Shown here piece after piece: positions 1 through 9,281 of a stretch of DNA of 64,000 nt. The stretch comes from Primorskyibacter sedentarius. Its GTDB lineage: Bacteria; Pseudomonadota; Alphaproteobacteria; Rhodobacterales; Rhodobacteraceae. Location: the NCBI RefSeq assembly GCF_004342065.1, contig NZ_SLZU01000003.1, positions 248,001-312,000 on the forward strand. The letters run 5' to 3'. The notes below the pieces were generated by a model that was not told where the DNA came from, searched no databases, and worked only from the letters and a program-made list of their open reading frames with translations. Within the stretch, counting starts at the first letter, position 1; the number at the start of each line of letters is the position of its first letter. A program made the position numbers and the translations under genes.

Positions 1-692
1 TTTCCTATCAGGGCGAAGCGCTGAAGAAACGCGTTGATCCTTTGGCGGCACAGCTTGGCAGCGATATCGTCCTGCCCTGCGATGTTGGCGACGAAGCCTC
101 TGTCGATGCGCTGTTTGCCGGGTTGCAGGAACGCTGGGGCGAGATGGACTTCATCGTTCATGCCATAGGCTTTTCCGACAAATCCGAATTGCGGGGCCGT
201 TACGTCGATACCAGCCGCGACAACTTCACCATGACGATGGATATTTCCGTCTATTCCTTCACCTCCGTTGTCAAACGCGCCGAAAAGATGATGAAGAAGG
301 GCGGTTCCTGCCTGACGCTAACCTATTACGGGGCCGAGCGGGTCATGCCGCATTACAACGTCATGGGCGTTGCCAAGGCCGCGCTGGAGGCATCCGTGCG
401 CTATCTGGCCGAGGATCTGGGCAAGGATGGCATCCGCGTGAACTCGATCTCTGCGGGGCCGATCAAGACGCTGGCCGCTTCCGGCATTGGCGATTTCCGC
501 TACATCATGAAGTGGAACGAGTATAACTCTCCGCTCCGCCGCAACGTGACCATTCAGGACGTTGGCAACTCTGCCCTTTATCTGCTGTCCGATCTGGGCG
601 CGGGCGTGACGGGTGAAACGCATCACGTTGATGCGGGCTATCACGTCGTGGGCATGAAGGCCGTCGACGCGCCGGACATCACCAAGGGCTGA
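1..692 (+). CDS. fabI: Enoyl-[acyl-carrier-protein] reductase (NADH), 5' truncated by window edge
   Basis: FabI reduces the trans-2-enoyl-ACP double bond in the last step of each fatty-acid elongation cycle, in the cytoplasm. The open frame runs in from the left edge (first full codon at base 3), so the N-terminal NAD-binding glycine motif is missing and 229 residues are visible. The FabI-type catalytic pair is present as Y-x6-K in HYNVMGVAK, following a second Tyr in TYYGAE. Other family marks are the FIVHAIGFSD segment and the C-terminal ETHHVDAGYH. The substrate-loop region SGIGDFRYI is intact. Only 3 bases separate its stop from the LysE-type gene downstream, so the two are probably co-transcribed. 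Identification is strong; only the true start is unknown. Confidence 0.95.
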   Translation, partial: SYQGEALKKRVDPLAAQLGSDIVLPCDVGDEASVDALFAGLQERWGEMDFIVHAIGFSDKSELRGRYVDTSRDNFTMTMDISVYSFTSVVKRAEKMMKKGGSCLTLTYYGAERVMPHYNVMGVAKAALEASVRYLAEDLGKDGIRVNSISAGPIKTLAASGIGDFRYIMKWNEYNSPLRRNVTIQDVGNSALYLLSDLGAGVTGETHHVDAGYHVVGMKAVDAPDITKG

Positions 693-695
693 CCC

Positions 696-1298
696 ATGGA
701 TCTGGCACATGTCATTGCGTTCAATGTGACCCTGCTGGCGGCGATCGCCAGCCCCGGACCTGCCATGCTCTATTTCATCCGCAACACGCTGGCGCATGGT
801 CGGCGGGTCGGGCTGTTCACGGTCTGGGGGCTGGGGACGATGGCCGCGACATGGACTTTGCTGGCTCTGCTGGGGCTTGATGCCGTGTTCCGGCTTGTGC
901 CCTGGGCCTATGCCGCCTGCAAGATCGCGGGCGCCCTCTATCTTATGTATATCGCGTGGCAGACGTGGCGGCATGCGCGCGATCCGCTGGGCGAGGCCCC
1001 GACCCCGCCCGCGCGCGCCTTTCTGGGCGGCGTGCTGGTCAACCTCTCCAATCCGAAATCCGTGCTGTTTGCCGCCGCCGTGCTGGTGGTGATCTTCCCC
1101 GTCGGGATGAGCGTCGCGGAAAAAGGGCTGATCGTTCTGAACCACCTGATGGTGGAACTGCTGGTCGGCTCCACCCTCGTGACGCTTCTCAGCACCCGCA
1201 AAGTCAGCGCAGCCTACCTGCGTGCCAAGTTCGTTTTCGACCGTATCGCGGCGGGTGTGATGGGCCTTCTCGGCCTGCGCCTGCTGCTTAGCCGCTAG
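696..1298 (+). CDS. LysE/RhtB family amino-acid exporter
   Basis: A 200-residue hydrophobic protein of the LysE/RhtB exporter family, inner membrane, predicted to export amino acids or related metabolites; the substrate cannot be read from sequence. The family signature SPGPAM lies at about residues 19-24, followed by about five further hydrophobic segments. The second conserved block NPKSVLFAAA is near residue 115. Length is normal for the family (about 200-210). The ATG at 696 lies 3 bases after the fabI stop, suggesting a shared transcript. A second, distinct LysE-family gene is in the sugar-acid cluster at 38036. Confidence 0.88.
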   Translation: MDLAHVIAFNVTLLAAIASPGPAMLYFIRNTLAHGRRVGLFTVWGLGTMAATWTLLALLGLDAVFRLVPWAYAACKIAGALYLMYIAWQTWRHARDPLGEAPTPPARAFLGGVLVNLSNPKSVLFAAAVLVVIFPVGMSVAEKGLIVLNHLMVELLVGSTLVTLLSTRKVSAAYLRAKFVFDRIAAGVMGLLGLRLLLSR

Positions 1299-1313
1299 TC
1301 TTCAGGAGCACCC

Positions 1314-1817
1314 ATGACCGACCGTTTGCCACATGAAAAAGGGTTCCACGTCAGCTGGGACCAACTTCACCGCGACGCACGGGCGCTGGCCTGGCGGCTT
1401 GACGGGCATGGGCCGGACGATGGTAGCTGGCGCGCGGTGGTGGCCATCACCCGTGGCGGCATGGCGCCTGCGATGATCGTCGCACGAGAGCTGGATATCC
1501 GTATCGTCGACACGATCAGTGTGAAAAGCTACAACCACCAGTCCCAGACCGAACCAAAGGTCATCAAATCGCCCGACATGGACGTCATCGGCGATGGCAC
1601 CGGGGTTCTGGTGATTGACGATCTGGTGGATACCGGCCGCACGATCGAGGCCGTTCGCGCCCATATGCCCAACGCTCATATCGCAACGGTCTATGCCAAG
1701 CCGATGGGCCGCCCGCAGGTCAACAGCTTCATCACCGAGGTCAGCCAGGACACGTGGATCTTCTTCCCCTGGGACATGGCGCTGCAATATGTCGAACCCT
1801 ATCGCGGGACAGACTGA
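1314..1817 (+). CDS. gpt: Xanthine phosphoribosyltransferase
   Basis: Purine salvage enzyme that transfers the phosphoribosyl group of PRPP to xanthine (and guanine/hypoxanthine), giving XMP/GMP/IMP. The type I PRTase PRPP-binding signature [13 protein letters not shown] is at residues 98-110, and the purine-side motif ITRGGM at 45-50. The WIFFPWD segment near the C-terminus is typical of Gpt. At 167 residues it is close to the roughly 150-165 usual for bacterial Gpt. The ATG at 1314 is preceded by AGGAG at about 1303-1307. It follows the exporter gene by 15 bases. Confidence 0.92.
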   Translation: MTDRLPHEKGFHVSWDQLHRDARALAWRLDGHGPDDGSWRAVVAITRGGMAPAMIVARELDIRIVDTISVKSYNHQSQTEPKVIKSPDMDVIGDGTGVLVIDDLVDTGRTIEAVRAHMPNAHIATVYAKPMGRPQVNSFITEVSQDTWIFFPWDMALQYVEPYRGTD

Positions 1818-1919
1818 GGGCGTTTCGCCGCGCAGACCCGTGAGGCCCGCGCCTGCAAGCCCGGACCGCGGGGACAACTGCCGTCTTTGCACCAAACCAA
1901 TCAGCGACGGGAACCGCGT

Positions 1920-3119
1920 ATGACTGTGCCACGCACAAAAGCCACTTTCCGTCCGCCCATTATCGCGGCGCAGCAATGGCTGAAGGGAGTGGCATTCCCG
2001 GCGGACCGTCCGCTCATCAATGTCAGTCAGGCCGCCCCCACCGCCCCGCCCCCCGGCCCGATGCGGGCGGCAATGGCAAAGGCGCTGGAGGAAACCTCCA
2101 CCCATCTTTACGGTCCCGATCTGGGCCTGCCGGAACTGCGCGACGCCCTGGCCGGCCGCTGGTCCGGTCTTTACGGCGGAACGGTGACGGCGGATCAGGT
2201 GGGCATCACCTCTGGCTGCAATCAGGCCTTTGCCGCCGTGATCGCCACGCTTTGCGGCGAGGGCGACGAGGTCATCCTGCCGGTCCCGTGGTATTTCAAT
2301 CACAAGATGTGGCTGGACATGTCCGGGGTGAAGACCGTGCCGCTGAGCACCGGGCCAGACCTTATTCCGGATCCAAAGGCGGCGGCCGCCCTGATCACAC
2401 CTCGGACGCGCGCCATCGCCCTTGTCAGCCCGAACAACCCCACCGGCATCGAATATCCGGCCGAGGTGATCCACGGTTTCCGCGATCTGGCGCGCGATGC
2501 AGGCATTCAGTTGATCCTTGACGAGACCTACCGCGATTTTGACAGCCGTACAGGCGCGCCGCATGATCTGCTTGCGGATCCGAACTGGTCCGACACGGTG
2601 ATCCCGCTGTATTCCTTTTCGAAATCCTTCCGGCTGACCGGGCATCGTGTTGGCGCGGTGATGACTTCTGCCCAGCGGTTGGAGGAGGTCGAGAAATTCA
2701 TCGATGCGGTCACCATCTGCCCTGCCCAGCTGGGCCAGCGCGCAGCGCTGTGGGGATTGCAGAACCTGACACAATGGCTGGCCGGAGAGCGCGCCGAGAT
2801 CCTGTCGCGCCGCGCAGCGATTGAAACGGGCTTTCCCCGGCTTGCGCGGCAAGGCTGGCGCCTGCGCGGGGTTGGCGCCTATTTCGCCTATTTCGAACAT
2901 CCGTTCGCGATGTCCGCCGATGAACTCGCCCCGCTTTTGGTGCAACAGGCTCATGTCCTTGCGCTTCCCGCGACCATGTTCACCCCGCCTGACGACCCCA
3001 GCGGGGCACGGCATCTGCGCATTGCCTTTGCCAATGTCGATCACGCCGGGATCACGACGCTTTTCGACCGGCTCGAAGCGCTTTCACTGCCCCTTGCCCC
3101 AACCGGCGGTGCAGCGTAG
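1920..3119 (+). CDS. Class I/II PLP-dependent aminotransferase (fold type I)
   Basis: A 399-residue aspartate-aminotransferase-fold enzyme transferring an amino group between an amino acid and a 2-oxo acid; substrates are not decidable from sequence. The PLP Lys is K235 in YSFSKSFRLTGHRVG. The cofactor-contact motifs are NNPTG at 172-176 and DETY at 201-204. The N-terminal glycine-poor SQAAP segment and substrate Tyr region HLYGPDLG fit the family. The ATG at 1920 is preferred over an in-frame TTG 33 bases upstream because the family N-terminus starts about there. It is followed after 46 bases by the PpiD-like gene. It has no visible link to tryptophan synthesis beyond lying near trpE. Confidence 0.85.
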   Translation: MTVPRTKATFRPPIIAAQQWLKGVAFPADRPLINVSQAAPTAPPPGPMRAAMAKALEETSTHLYGPDLGLPELRDALAGRWSGLYGGTVTADQVGITSGCNQAFAAVIATLCGEGDEVILPVPWYFNHKMWLDMSGVKTVPLSTGPDLIPDPKAAAALITPRTRAIALVSPNNPTGIEYPAEVIHGFRDLARDAGIQLILDETYRDFDSRTGAPHDLLADPNWSDTVIPLYSFSKSFRLTGHRVGAVMTSAQRLEEVEKFIDAVTICPAQLGQRAALWGLQNLTQWLAGERAEILSRRAAIETGFPRLARQGWRLRGVGAYFAYFEHPFAMSADELAPLLVQQAHVLALPATMFTPPDDPSGARHLRIAFANVDHAGITTLFDRLEALSLPLAPTGGAA

Positions 3120-3165
3120 ACAACTCCGACAGCGGGCAGACCGCACCAACAGACAAGAGGAAATC

Positions 3166-5013
3166 ATGGCTTCCAAGGCGAATAGCATCGGCAAGACGCT
3201 GGTCTGGATCCTGATGGGTCTGCTGATTGTCGGCCTCATGGGTTTTGGCGCGATCAATTTCAGCGGCACGGTGCGGTCCATCGGATCGGTCGGCGGCAAA
3301 GAGATCGACATCAACAGCTACGCGCTGGCCCTGCAGAACGAAATCCGCGCGATCGAGGCGGAACGCGGTGGCGCTGTCAGCTTTGCCGAAGCGCAGGCCG
3401 CGGGCCTCGACCGGGCGGTCCTGTCCCGGCTTGTCACCGAACGCGCGCTGGATGCTGAAACGGCCCGGCTTGGCATTTCCGTAAGCGACGAATCCGTCGC
3501 GCGCCAACTGCGCCAGATTCCCGCCTTTCAGGGCGCCAATGGTGAATTTGACCGCGAGGCGTACCGTTTTGCGATCCAGAATGTCGGCCTGACTGAAACC
3601 CAGTTCGAAGAACAGCTGCGCGACGAAACCGCCCGCACGTTGCTTCAGGCCGCTATCCTGTCCGGCAACGCCATGCCCGACACCTATGCGCGCACAATCG
3701 TGGACTACGCAGGCGAGACGCGTGATGTCACTTGGGCGCGGCTGGACCCGGCGATGGTAGAAAAGACCTTGCCAGAGCCGTCCGAAGACGCCCTGCGCAG
3801 CTTTTATGACGAAAATATCCTGCGCTACACTCTGGCAGAGGCGAAGGCCATCACCTACGCGTGGCTCACGCCAGAGATGATCGTTGATAGCGTCGAAGTG
3901 TCGGAAGAAGACCTTCGCAACGCTTATGACCGGCGCGAAGCCGAGTTCAACCAGCCCGAGCGGCGCCTGACGGAACGGCTTGTCTTTGCCGATGATGCTG
4001 CGGCTCAGGCCGCCCGCGACCGTCTGGATGCGGGTGAGGCCGAATTCGAAACGCTTGTTGAAGAGCGCGGGCTTGACCTTGCCGATGTCGACATGGGTGA
4101 CGTGCCGATGGACGAGCTGGGTGCGGCGGGCGACGCCGTCTTCGCCGCCGAGGTGGGAGAGGTCGTGGGCCCCTTCCCCTCCGGGCTTGGACCTGCGCTG
4201 TTCCGGGTGAACGGCGTGCTGCCCTCGCAGATCACCTCTTTCGAAGACGCGCAGCCTGATCTGCGCGACGGGCTGGCGCTCGACAATGCGCGCCGCGCGA
4301 TCGAGGCGCAAATGCAGGATCTTGACGACCGGCTTGCCGGTGGCGAGACGCTGGAAGAGATTGCCGAGGCAACCGACATGCAGCTGGGCCAGATCGACTG
4401 GCGCGGCGAGGCCGAAGATGGCATCGCCGGATACGAAGCGTTCCGCGAGGCGGCCGCAGAGTTGACCACCGGAGATTTTCCGCAGATCGCGATGCTGGGT
4501 GACGGGGGCGTTTTTGCGATGCGGCTGGAAGAAGAGATCGCGGCGCAGGCACGGCCCTTTGACGAGGTCCGCGAGCAGGTCACCGCAGACTGGCTGGACG
4601 ACGCCCGGACCACCGCTCTTGCCGACACGGCCGAAGACATGGCCGCCAAGCTTGGCGAAGTCAGCACGTTCGAGGCGCTCGGGCTGTCCCCCGAAACCGC
4701 GACCGGGCTGACGCGCGGCGAATTCAGCACCAGCCTTCCGCCGTCGCTCATCTCCGCCGCCTTTGACATGGAGCCGGGCGAAACCCGCGCCGTGACCGGG
4801 CTGTCCGACGTGATGCTGCTGCGGCTCGACACGGTGAACGACGCGGATCACGACAGCGAACAGGCACAGCTCCTTGCCGACTCCCTGCAACAGCAGGCCA
4901 GCTCTGCAATCGCACAGGATCTGTTCAACGCCATGGCCACCGAAATCCAGTCGCGCATGGGTCTGGAACTGAACCAGCAGGCGATCAACGCCGTCCACGC
5001 GCAATTCCAGTAA
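3166..5013 (+). CDS. PpiD-like membrane-anchored peptidyl-prolyl isomerase/chaperone (SurA_N_3/parvulin)
   Basis: A 615-residue periplasmic folding factor held in the inner membrane by one N-terminal transmembrane segment (about residues 10-28) after a short basic cytoplasmic end, the arrangement of PpiD. The SurA_N-type helical domain follows (about 35-160, with the ERGGAVSFAEAQ and LVTERALDAETARLGI segments). A parvulin-like rotamase domain lies in the middle and a long helical acidic C-terminal half completes the protein. PpiD-type proteins help proteins emerging from the Sec translocon to fold. The ATG at 3166 has GAGGAAATC just upstream (Shine-Dalgarno AGAGGA); the open frame extends further upstream but overlaps the aminotransferase in another frame and is not coding there. 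It ends 9 bases before trpE, so the pair is likely co-transcribed. Confidence 0.85.
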   Translation: MASKANSIGKTLVWILMGLLIVGLMGFGAINFSGTVRSIGSVGGKEIDINSYALALQNEIRAIEAERGGAVSFAEAQAAGLDRAVLSRLVTERALDAETARLGISVSDESVARQLRQIPAFQGANGEFDREAYRFAIQNVGLTETQFEEQLRDETARTLLQAAILSGNAMPDTYARTIVDYAGETRDVTWARLDPAMVEKTLPEPSEDALRSFYDENILRYTLAEAKAITYAWLTPEMIVDSVEVSEEDLRNAYDRREAEFNQPERRLTERLVFADDAAAQAARDRLDAGEAEFETLVEERGLDLADVDMGDVPMDELGAAGDAVFAAEVGEVVGPFPSGLGPALFRVNGVLPSQITSFEDAQPDLRDGLALDNARRAIEAQMQDLDDRLAGGETLEEIAEATDMQLGQIDWRGEAEDGIAGYEAFREAAAELTTGDFPQIAMLGDGGVFAMRLEEEIAAQARPFDEVREQVTADWLDDARTTALADTAEDMAAKLGEVSTFEALGLSPETATGLTRGEFSTSLPPSLISAAFDMEPGETRAVTGLSDVMLLRLDTVNDADHDSEQAQLLADSLQQQASSAIAQDLFNAMATEIQSRMGLELNQQAINAVHAQFQ

Positions 5014-5022
5014 GGCCCGAGA

Positions 5023-6537
5023 ATGGTGCAACTGACCCCTGACTACGAAACCTTTGCCCGTGCCTACGAGGCCGGGCAGAACCAGATTGTGCATGCCCGG
5101 CTGGCGGCGGATCTCGACACGCCGGTCTCCCTGATGCTGAAGCTGACCGGAGCGGCCCGCGACGCGTTCATGCTGGAATCGGTGACCGGTGGCGAGGTGC
5201 GCGGCCGCTATTCGATGATCGGCATGAAGCCCGACCTGATCTGGCGCTGCGATGGCGAGCAAAGCAGCATCAACCGGCAGGCCCGGTTTGACCGCGAGAG
5301 CTTTACCCCGCTGGACGGGCACCCGCTGGAAACCCTGCGCGCCCTGATCGCAGAAAGCCGGATCGAGCTGCCGGGCGACCTGCCGCAGGCGGCCGCCGGG
5401 CTGTTTGGCTATCTTGGCTATGACATGATCCGGCTGGTGGAACACCTGCCCAACGTCAATCCCGATCCGCTCGGTCTGCCCGACGCGGTGCTGATGCGCC
5501 CTTCTGTTGTGGCCGTGCTGGACGGTGTGAAGGGCGAAGTCACGGTCGTCGCCCCTGCATGGACACGCGACGGCCTGTCCGCCCGCGCCGCCTATGCGCA
5601 GGCGGCCGAGCGCGTCATGGACGCGGTGCGCGATCTGGAACGCGCGATGCCGCAGGCAAGCCGGGATCTGGGCGAAGCAAGTGAGACGGCGGCGCCCGTG
5701 TCGAACTTCACCAAGGACGGCTACAAGGCTGCGGTGGAGAAAGCCAAGGATTACATCCGCGCGGGCGACATCTTTCAGGTTGTGCCTGCCCAACGCTGGA
5801 CGCAGGATTATCCGCTGCCACCCTTCGCGCTGTACCGGTCCCTGCGACGCACCAACCCGTCGCCATTCATGTTCTACTTCAACTTTGGCGACTTTCAGGT
5901 GATCGGTGCCTCGCCCGAGATTCTGGTCCGCGTCTTTGGCCGCGAGGTCACGATCCGGCCCATCGCAGGCACCCGCAAGCGCGGCGCCACGCCCGCAGAG
6001 GACAAGGCTCTGGAGGCCGAACTGCTTGCCGACAAAAAGGAACTGGCCGAGCATCTGATGCTGCTGGATCTGGGGCGCAACGACACCGGTCGCGTGTCAA
6101 AGATCGGCAGCGTGACGCCGACCGAGAAATTCATCATCGAACGCTACAGCCACGTCATGCATATCGTCTCGAACGTGGTGGGCGAGCTGGCCGAGGATCA
6201 GGACGCCTTGTCGGCACTGCTGGCCGGATTGCCTGCGGGCACCGTCTCTGGTGCGCCCAAGGTGCGCGCGATGGAGATCATCGACGAGCTGGAGCCGGAA
6301 AAGCGCGGTGTCTATGGCGGCGGCGTCGGCTATTTCAGTGCCGGTGGCGATATGGACATGTGCATCGCGCTGCGCACCGCAGTTGTTAAGGATGAAAAGC
6401 TGTATATTCAGGCAGGCGGGGGTGTGGTCTATGACAGCGATCCCGAAGCTGAATATCAGGAAACGGTTCATAAATCCAACGCGATCCGCATGGCTGCAGA
6501 GGATGCGGCACGGTTCACCGGCTCCGGCAACGGCTGA
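5023..6537 (+). CDS. trpE: Anthranilate synthase component I
   Basis: Large subunit of anthranilate synthase, converting chorismate plus ammonia (from TrpG glutaminase) into anthranilate and pyruvate, the first committed step of tryptophan synthesis. The 504-residue length is typical. Chorismate-binding enzyme motifs are all present in the C-terminal half: RTNPSPFMFY, IGASPEILVR, RPIAGTRKRG, LLDLGRNDTGRV and AGTVSGAPKVRAMEI. The N-terminal region has LMLKL in the usual feedback-inhibition pocket area. Spacing to the preceding PpiD-like gene is 9 bases. trpG, trpD and trpC are not adjacent: they resume at 8700 beyond a minus-strand gene. A strong hairpin follows at 6587-6617. I see no convincing attenuator leader peptide upstream. 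Confidence 0.97.
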   Translation: MVQLTPDYETFARAYEAGQNQIVHARLAADLDTPVSLMLKLTGAARDAFMLESVTGGEVRGRYSMIGMKPDLIWRCDGEQSSINRQARFDRESFTPLDGHPLETLRALIAESRIELPGDLPQAAAGLFGYLGYDMIRLVEHLPNVNPDPLGLPDAVLMRPSVVAVLDGVKGEVTVVAPAWTRDGLSARAAYAQAAERVMDAVRDLERAMPQASRDLGEASETAAPVSNFTKDGYKAAVEKAKDYIRAGDIFQVVPAQRWTQDYPLPPFALYRSLRRTNPSPFMFYFNFGDFQVIGASPEILVRVFGREVTIRPIAGTRKRGATPAEDKALEAELLADKKELAEHLMLLDLGRNDTGRVSKIGSVTPTEKFIIERYSHVMHIVSNVVGELAEDQDALSALLAGLPAGTVSGAPKVRAMEIIDELEPEKRGVYGGGVGYFSAGGDMDMCIALRTAVVKDEKLYIQAGGGVVYDSDPEAEYQETVHKSNAIRMAAEDAARFTGSGNG

Positions 6538-6586
6538 GCCGCCCGCCCCAGCACGACTAGGTATTGCGCCGCCTTCGGCGTCGCCC

Positions 6587-6617
6587 GGGGCCCGGTCAGC
6601 AAAGCTGACCGGGCCCC
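6587..6617. terminator. Perfect 14-bp hairpin between convergent trpE and yibQ-like genes
   Basis: A perfect inverted repeat with 14-bp arms (6587-6600 and 6604-6617) and an AAA loop, very G+C-rich. There is no U-tract on either side. Its place between the convergent ends of trpE (6537) and the deacetylase gene (6673) suggests a bidirectional transcription end or mRNA-stabilising stem. Confidence 0.7.
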
Positions 6618-6672
6618 TCACGTTATCGGCTAGGGCGTCCGGTGGGATGCAATAGTGACGTGATCCGCGCGC

Positions 6673-8562
6673 TCAATCCGACGATTGCAGCAAGAGCGAC
6701 GAGATTGGCAAGATATCGACCGCAGCGCTGCCTGGCCCATTACTCCCCCAGCGGCGCAGCGATGACACAGTGTCCGGGCGCAGGCGTCCAAGCAGGACAA
6801 CCGGACCGTTCTGCCCTGCGCGCGAAGCGGCATGTTCAAGAAAGCGCCTGACCACCGCCGCGCCCTGGCCTTGCCCATCGAGATCCCTGAACACGCTGAC
6901 CGAGGGCATCTTCTCTGGCAGGGCAAACGGCTGCGCGGCGTTACGGCCCTGCGGTAAAAGGACCAGCCCGTGTCCGCTTTGCGCGATATGCTCAACCACC
7001 CCGGAGGCCACTTCCGGCGCGCCTTTGAGCCCCGTCCCTGTACCCTCAAGCACCGCCACGACCTCTGGCAGGCGTTCAAGGACCGCCTGAATGTCTGCAC
7101 GCGCCTCTTCCGGGGTGGCGTCTGGCGGCAGGTCGGCAAGCGCCATCACCTCGATCCCCTGCTCGCGGTAGCGTTTCATACGCTGGAACGCACCCGGTGC
7201 GGCAGCATCAAGCGCGACGGTCAGCGGATAGGGAAACGCGCCGATATCGCGCGGGCCAAGCGGGCCGGAACCGTCATCGATCAGGACGACCGACATCAGT
7301 GGCTTGTCGCCCGCCGCATGAAATGGGGCCGCATAGCGTTCCAGCGGCGGCACCCTTGGGGATATCACCACATCGCCCAAAAGCTCCCTGCCGGTTTCCG
7401 GGGCCATCGGCTGGGCAGGCTCTTTACCGATCAGGGGCGCCTGTTCGTCGGCCTGTTCGACGGGTGGCTGCATCGACGGACCACCGGTGTCTACATCAAT
7501 GGCGGCGGACGGCGACGCGCCGTCCTGCTGCGGTTCGCTCAGTTCGGTATCCGCGGCATCGGGGACAGATGCCGGAGTTAGCGGGGTCCCTGCGCCCTCT
7601 GTCGCCTCTGACGTGTCGGGCAGCGCTGCATCGCCGGGGGCAGGTTTATCCTGGCCTGCATCCGTTGGCGCGACGCCGGACTGGCCTTGCTCCAACTGCT
7701 GCGCGCTTTGGGCTTTACCTGACGCAGCGGGTGCAGGCGCTGGCCCAGCATAAGGCGCTGCATCGAATTCAGAGGGCTGATACGCCTGTTCGGCATGACC
7801 GGAATCGGGTGCGCCTTCGGGGGCTGCGGGTTCCGACAGATCGCTCACGGAAACCGATGGCGGCGTATCGGCGACCTGCGGCGGGGCAGCATCGCCCCCT
7901 ATCGGCACGGCCGGCTGCGACGGGGCAGCAAACATCGCGTCGTCCGCGCCGGGGCGCCAGGGCTGTGGCATCGGACCGCCATTGCCCGCCTGCGCGCGCA
8001 TGTTCTGGCGGATCAGCGTGTCGTCTGCTGAATCCTCGGGTGGCACAAGACCGACCAAACTGTCCTCGGGCGAGGGCGCCGATTCGGACGGAACCGCCGG
8101 AGGTGCTGCCGGTTCGGTCGAGACAGAGAGGTTTGCTTCAACCTCTGGCGCCACGGGTGCGGCGGCGGCAGGAGCGGATGCCGGGGCAGAGCTTTCGCGT
8201 CCCACGTTCATCTCTGCGGCCTGCGGGTTTTCTTCGGGGGCGGCAAGGGACGCGGCGCCCATGTCAGGGTCCGGGGTCGCAGCAGGCGTCGTGTCGGCAT
8301 CGTCCAGTGGCGCAAGATCGTCCCGCGCAGGCGGGTTGATCTGCGGCGCGGTCCCGCTCGGCCGTTCGGCCTCTGAGGCGGGGCGCTCCACGACCAGATC
8401 ATCACGGGCGGATTCAAAGGCGGATTCGGCGGGAACCTCGACCTCTGCCACCTCCGGCGGGTCGACCGCCCGGGGCATGCCCACCGAAAGCGACAGCAAT
8501 CCCGCCCCGGCGACAGAGGTTACGGCACCCAACACCGCGCCCGACAGAAAACCTTTTGCCAC
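6673..8562 (-). CDS. Divergent polysaccharide deacetylase family protein (YibQ/DUF610) with long low-complexity linker
   Basis: A 629-residue envelope protein. The N-terminus has a hydrophobic stretch (about residues 3-25) acting as membrane anchor or uncleaved signal. A disordered linker of roughly 370 residues, very rich in Ala, Pro, Glu, Asp and Ser, follows. The last 200 or so residues form the YibQ-type divergent polysaccharide deacetylase fold (LMSVVLIDDGSGPLG, PYPLTVALD, LEHAASRAGQNGPVVLLGRL). These proteins resemble NodB deacetylases but their activity is not established. The GTG start at 8560-8562 (complement) is chosen over upstream alternatives because GAGAGGG lies just before it and the hydrophobic anchor follows at once. 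It sits opposite to and between trpE and trpG, an arrangement I recall from other Rhodobacteraceae. Confidence 0.82.
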   Translation of the reverse strand: MAKGFLSGAVLGAVTSVAGAGLLSLSVGMPRAVDPPEVAEVEVPAESAFESARDDLVVERPASEAERPSGTAPQINPPARDDLAPLDDADTTPAATPDPDMGAASLAAPEENPQAAEMNVGRESSAPASAPAAAAPVAPEVEANLSVSTEPAAPPAVPSESAPSPEDSLVGLVPPEDSADDTLIRQNMRAQAGNGGPMPQPWRPGADDAMFAAPSQPAVPIGGDAAPPQVADTPPSVSVSDLSEPAAPEGAPDSGHAEQAYQPSEFDAAPYAGPAPAPAASGKAQSAQQLEQGQSGVAPTDAGQDKPAPGDAALPDTSEATEGAGTPLTPASVPDAADTELSEPQQDGASPSAAIDVDTGGPSMQPPVEQADEQAPLIGKEPAQPMAPETGRELLGDVVISPRVPPLERYAAPFHAAGDKPLMSVVLIDDGSGPLGPRDIGAFPYPLTVALDAAAPGAFQRMKRYREQGIEVMALADLPPDATPEEARADIQAVLERLPEVVAVLEGTGTGLKGAPEVASGVVEHIAQSGHGLVLLPQGRNAAQPFALPEKMPSVSVFRDLDGQGQGAAVVRRFLEHAASRAGQNGPVVLLGRLRPDTVSSLRRWGSNGPGSAAVDILPISSLLLQSSD

Positions 8563-8620
8563 TTCACTGCCCTCTCGTTGTCCTGCCCGGCCGCGCATGT
8601 GCCTGCGGCGTGCCAAGCCC

Positions 8621-8654
8621 TTGACGCTGCCCGCCAAGCCTGAACATGTATACC
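8621..8654 (+). promoter_or_regulatory. Possible trpG promoter (-35-like TTGACG, weak -10)
   Basis: TTGACG at 8621-8626 matches a sigma-70 -35 element and TGTATA/TATACC lies at 8647-8654, but the spacing (about 20-22) is longer than the ideal 17, so this is only a candidate. It is the only -35-like hexamer I noticed in the 137-base gap between the divergent yibQ-like gene and trpG, where a promoter for the trpGDC block must lie. Confidence 0.3.
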
Positions 8655-8699
8655 GCGACCAAAGCGACCGCCACCAGCCCCAGACAGGGAAAACGACCC

Positions 8700-9281
8700 A
8701 TGTTGATGCTCATCGATAATTACGACAGCTTCACCTACAACCTCGTCCATTATCTGGGCGAACTGGGCGCGGATGTGAAGGTCTGGCGCAACGACGTGCT
8801 GGATGTACAAGAGGCAATGGCCCTGAAACCAGCGGGGATCCTGCTGTCACCCGGCCCCGGCACACCGGATCAGGCGGGCATCTGCCTGCCGATGGTGCTG
8901 GCAGCGGCGGAAACCCGCACACCGCTGATGGGCGTCTGCCTTGGGCATCAGTCCATCGGGCAGGCCTTCGGCGGCAAGGTCGTGCGCTGCCACGAGATCG
9001 TGCATGGCAAGATGGGCGTAATGCATCACAGCGGCAAGGGCCTCTTCGCGGGCCTTCCCTCGCCCTTTGACGCCACGCGCTATCATTCGCTGGTCGTGGA
9101 TCGCGACAGCCTGCCCGATTGCCTTGAAATCACCGCAGAGCTGGAAGATGGCACGATCATGGGGTTGCAACACAAGACCCTGCCGATCCACGGCGTCCAG
9201 TTCCACCCGGAATCGATTGCGTCGGAACACGGGCACGCGCTGCTTCAGAACTTCGTCAACGAATTGAAGGTGCCCGCATGA
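8700..9281 (+). CDS. trpG: Anthranilate synthase component II (glutamine amidotransferase)
   Basis: Glutaminase subunit of anthranilate synthase; it releases ammonia from glutamine and channels it to TrpE. 193 residues, the usual length for TrpG/PabA. The class I amidotransferase triad is visible: nucleophile Cys in MGVCLGHQ, and His and Glu in [10 protein letters not shown]. The N-terminal [11 protein letters not shown] is the TrpG/PabA hallmark. It may also serve aminodeoxychorismate synthase, as no separate pabA is seen here. The ATG at 8700 is chosen because it begins that conserved N-terminus. Its stop overlaps trpD by four bases (ATGA), indicating translational coupling. Confidence 0.97.
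   Translation: MLMLIDNYDSFTYNLVHYLGELGADVKVWRNDVLDVQEAMALKPAGILLSPGPGTPDQAGICLPMVLAAAETRTPLMGVCLGHQSIGQAFGGKVVRCHEIVHGKMGVMHHSGKGLFAGLPSPFDATRYHSLVVDRDSLPDCLEITAELEDGTIMGLQHKTLPIHGVQFHPESIASEHGHALLQNFVNELKVPA

Noticed and set aside
1302-3044. Long minus-strand open frames opposite gpt and the aminotransferase (also others such as 3052-6054 and 60862-63651)
   Set aside because: They are shadows of real genes in G+C-rich DNA: no recognisable domains, biased Arg/Gly/His-rich composition, and full overlap with well-supported genes on the other strand.
5013-5023. Search for a trp attenuator leader peptide before trpE or trpG
   Set aside because: Only 9 bases separate trpE from the preceding gene, and the 137-base gap before trpG has no short Trp-rich frame followed by alternative hairpins that I could see.
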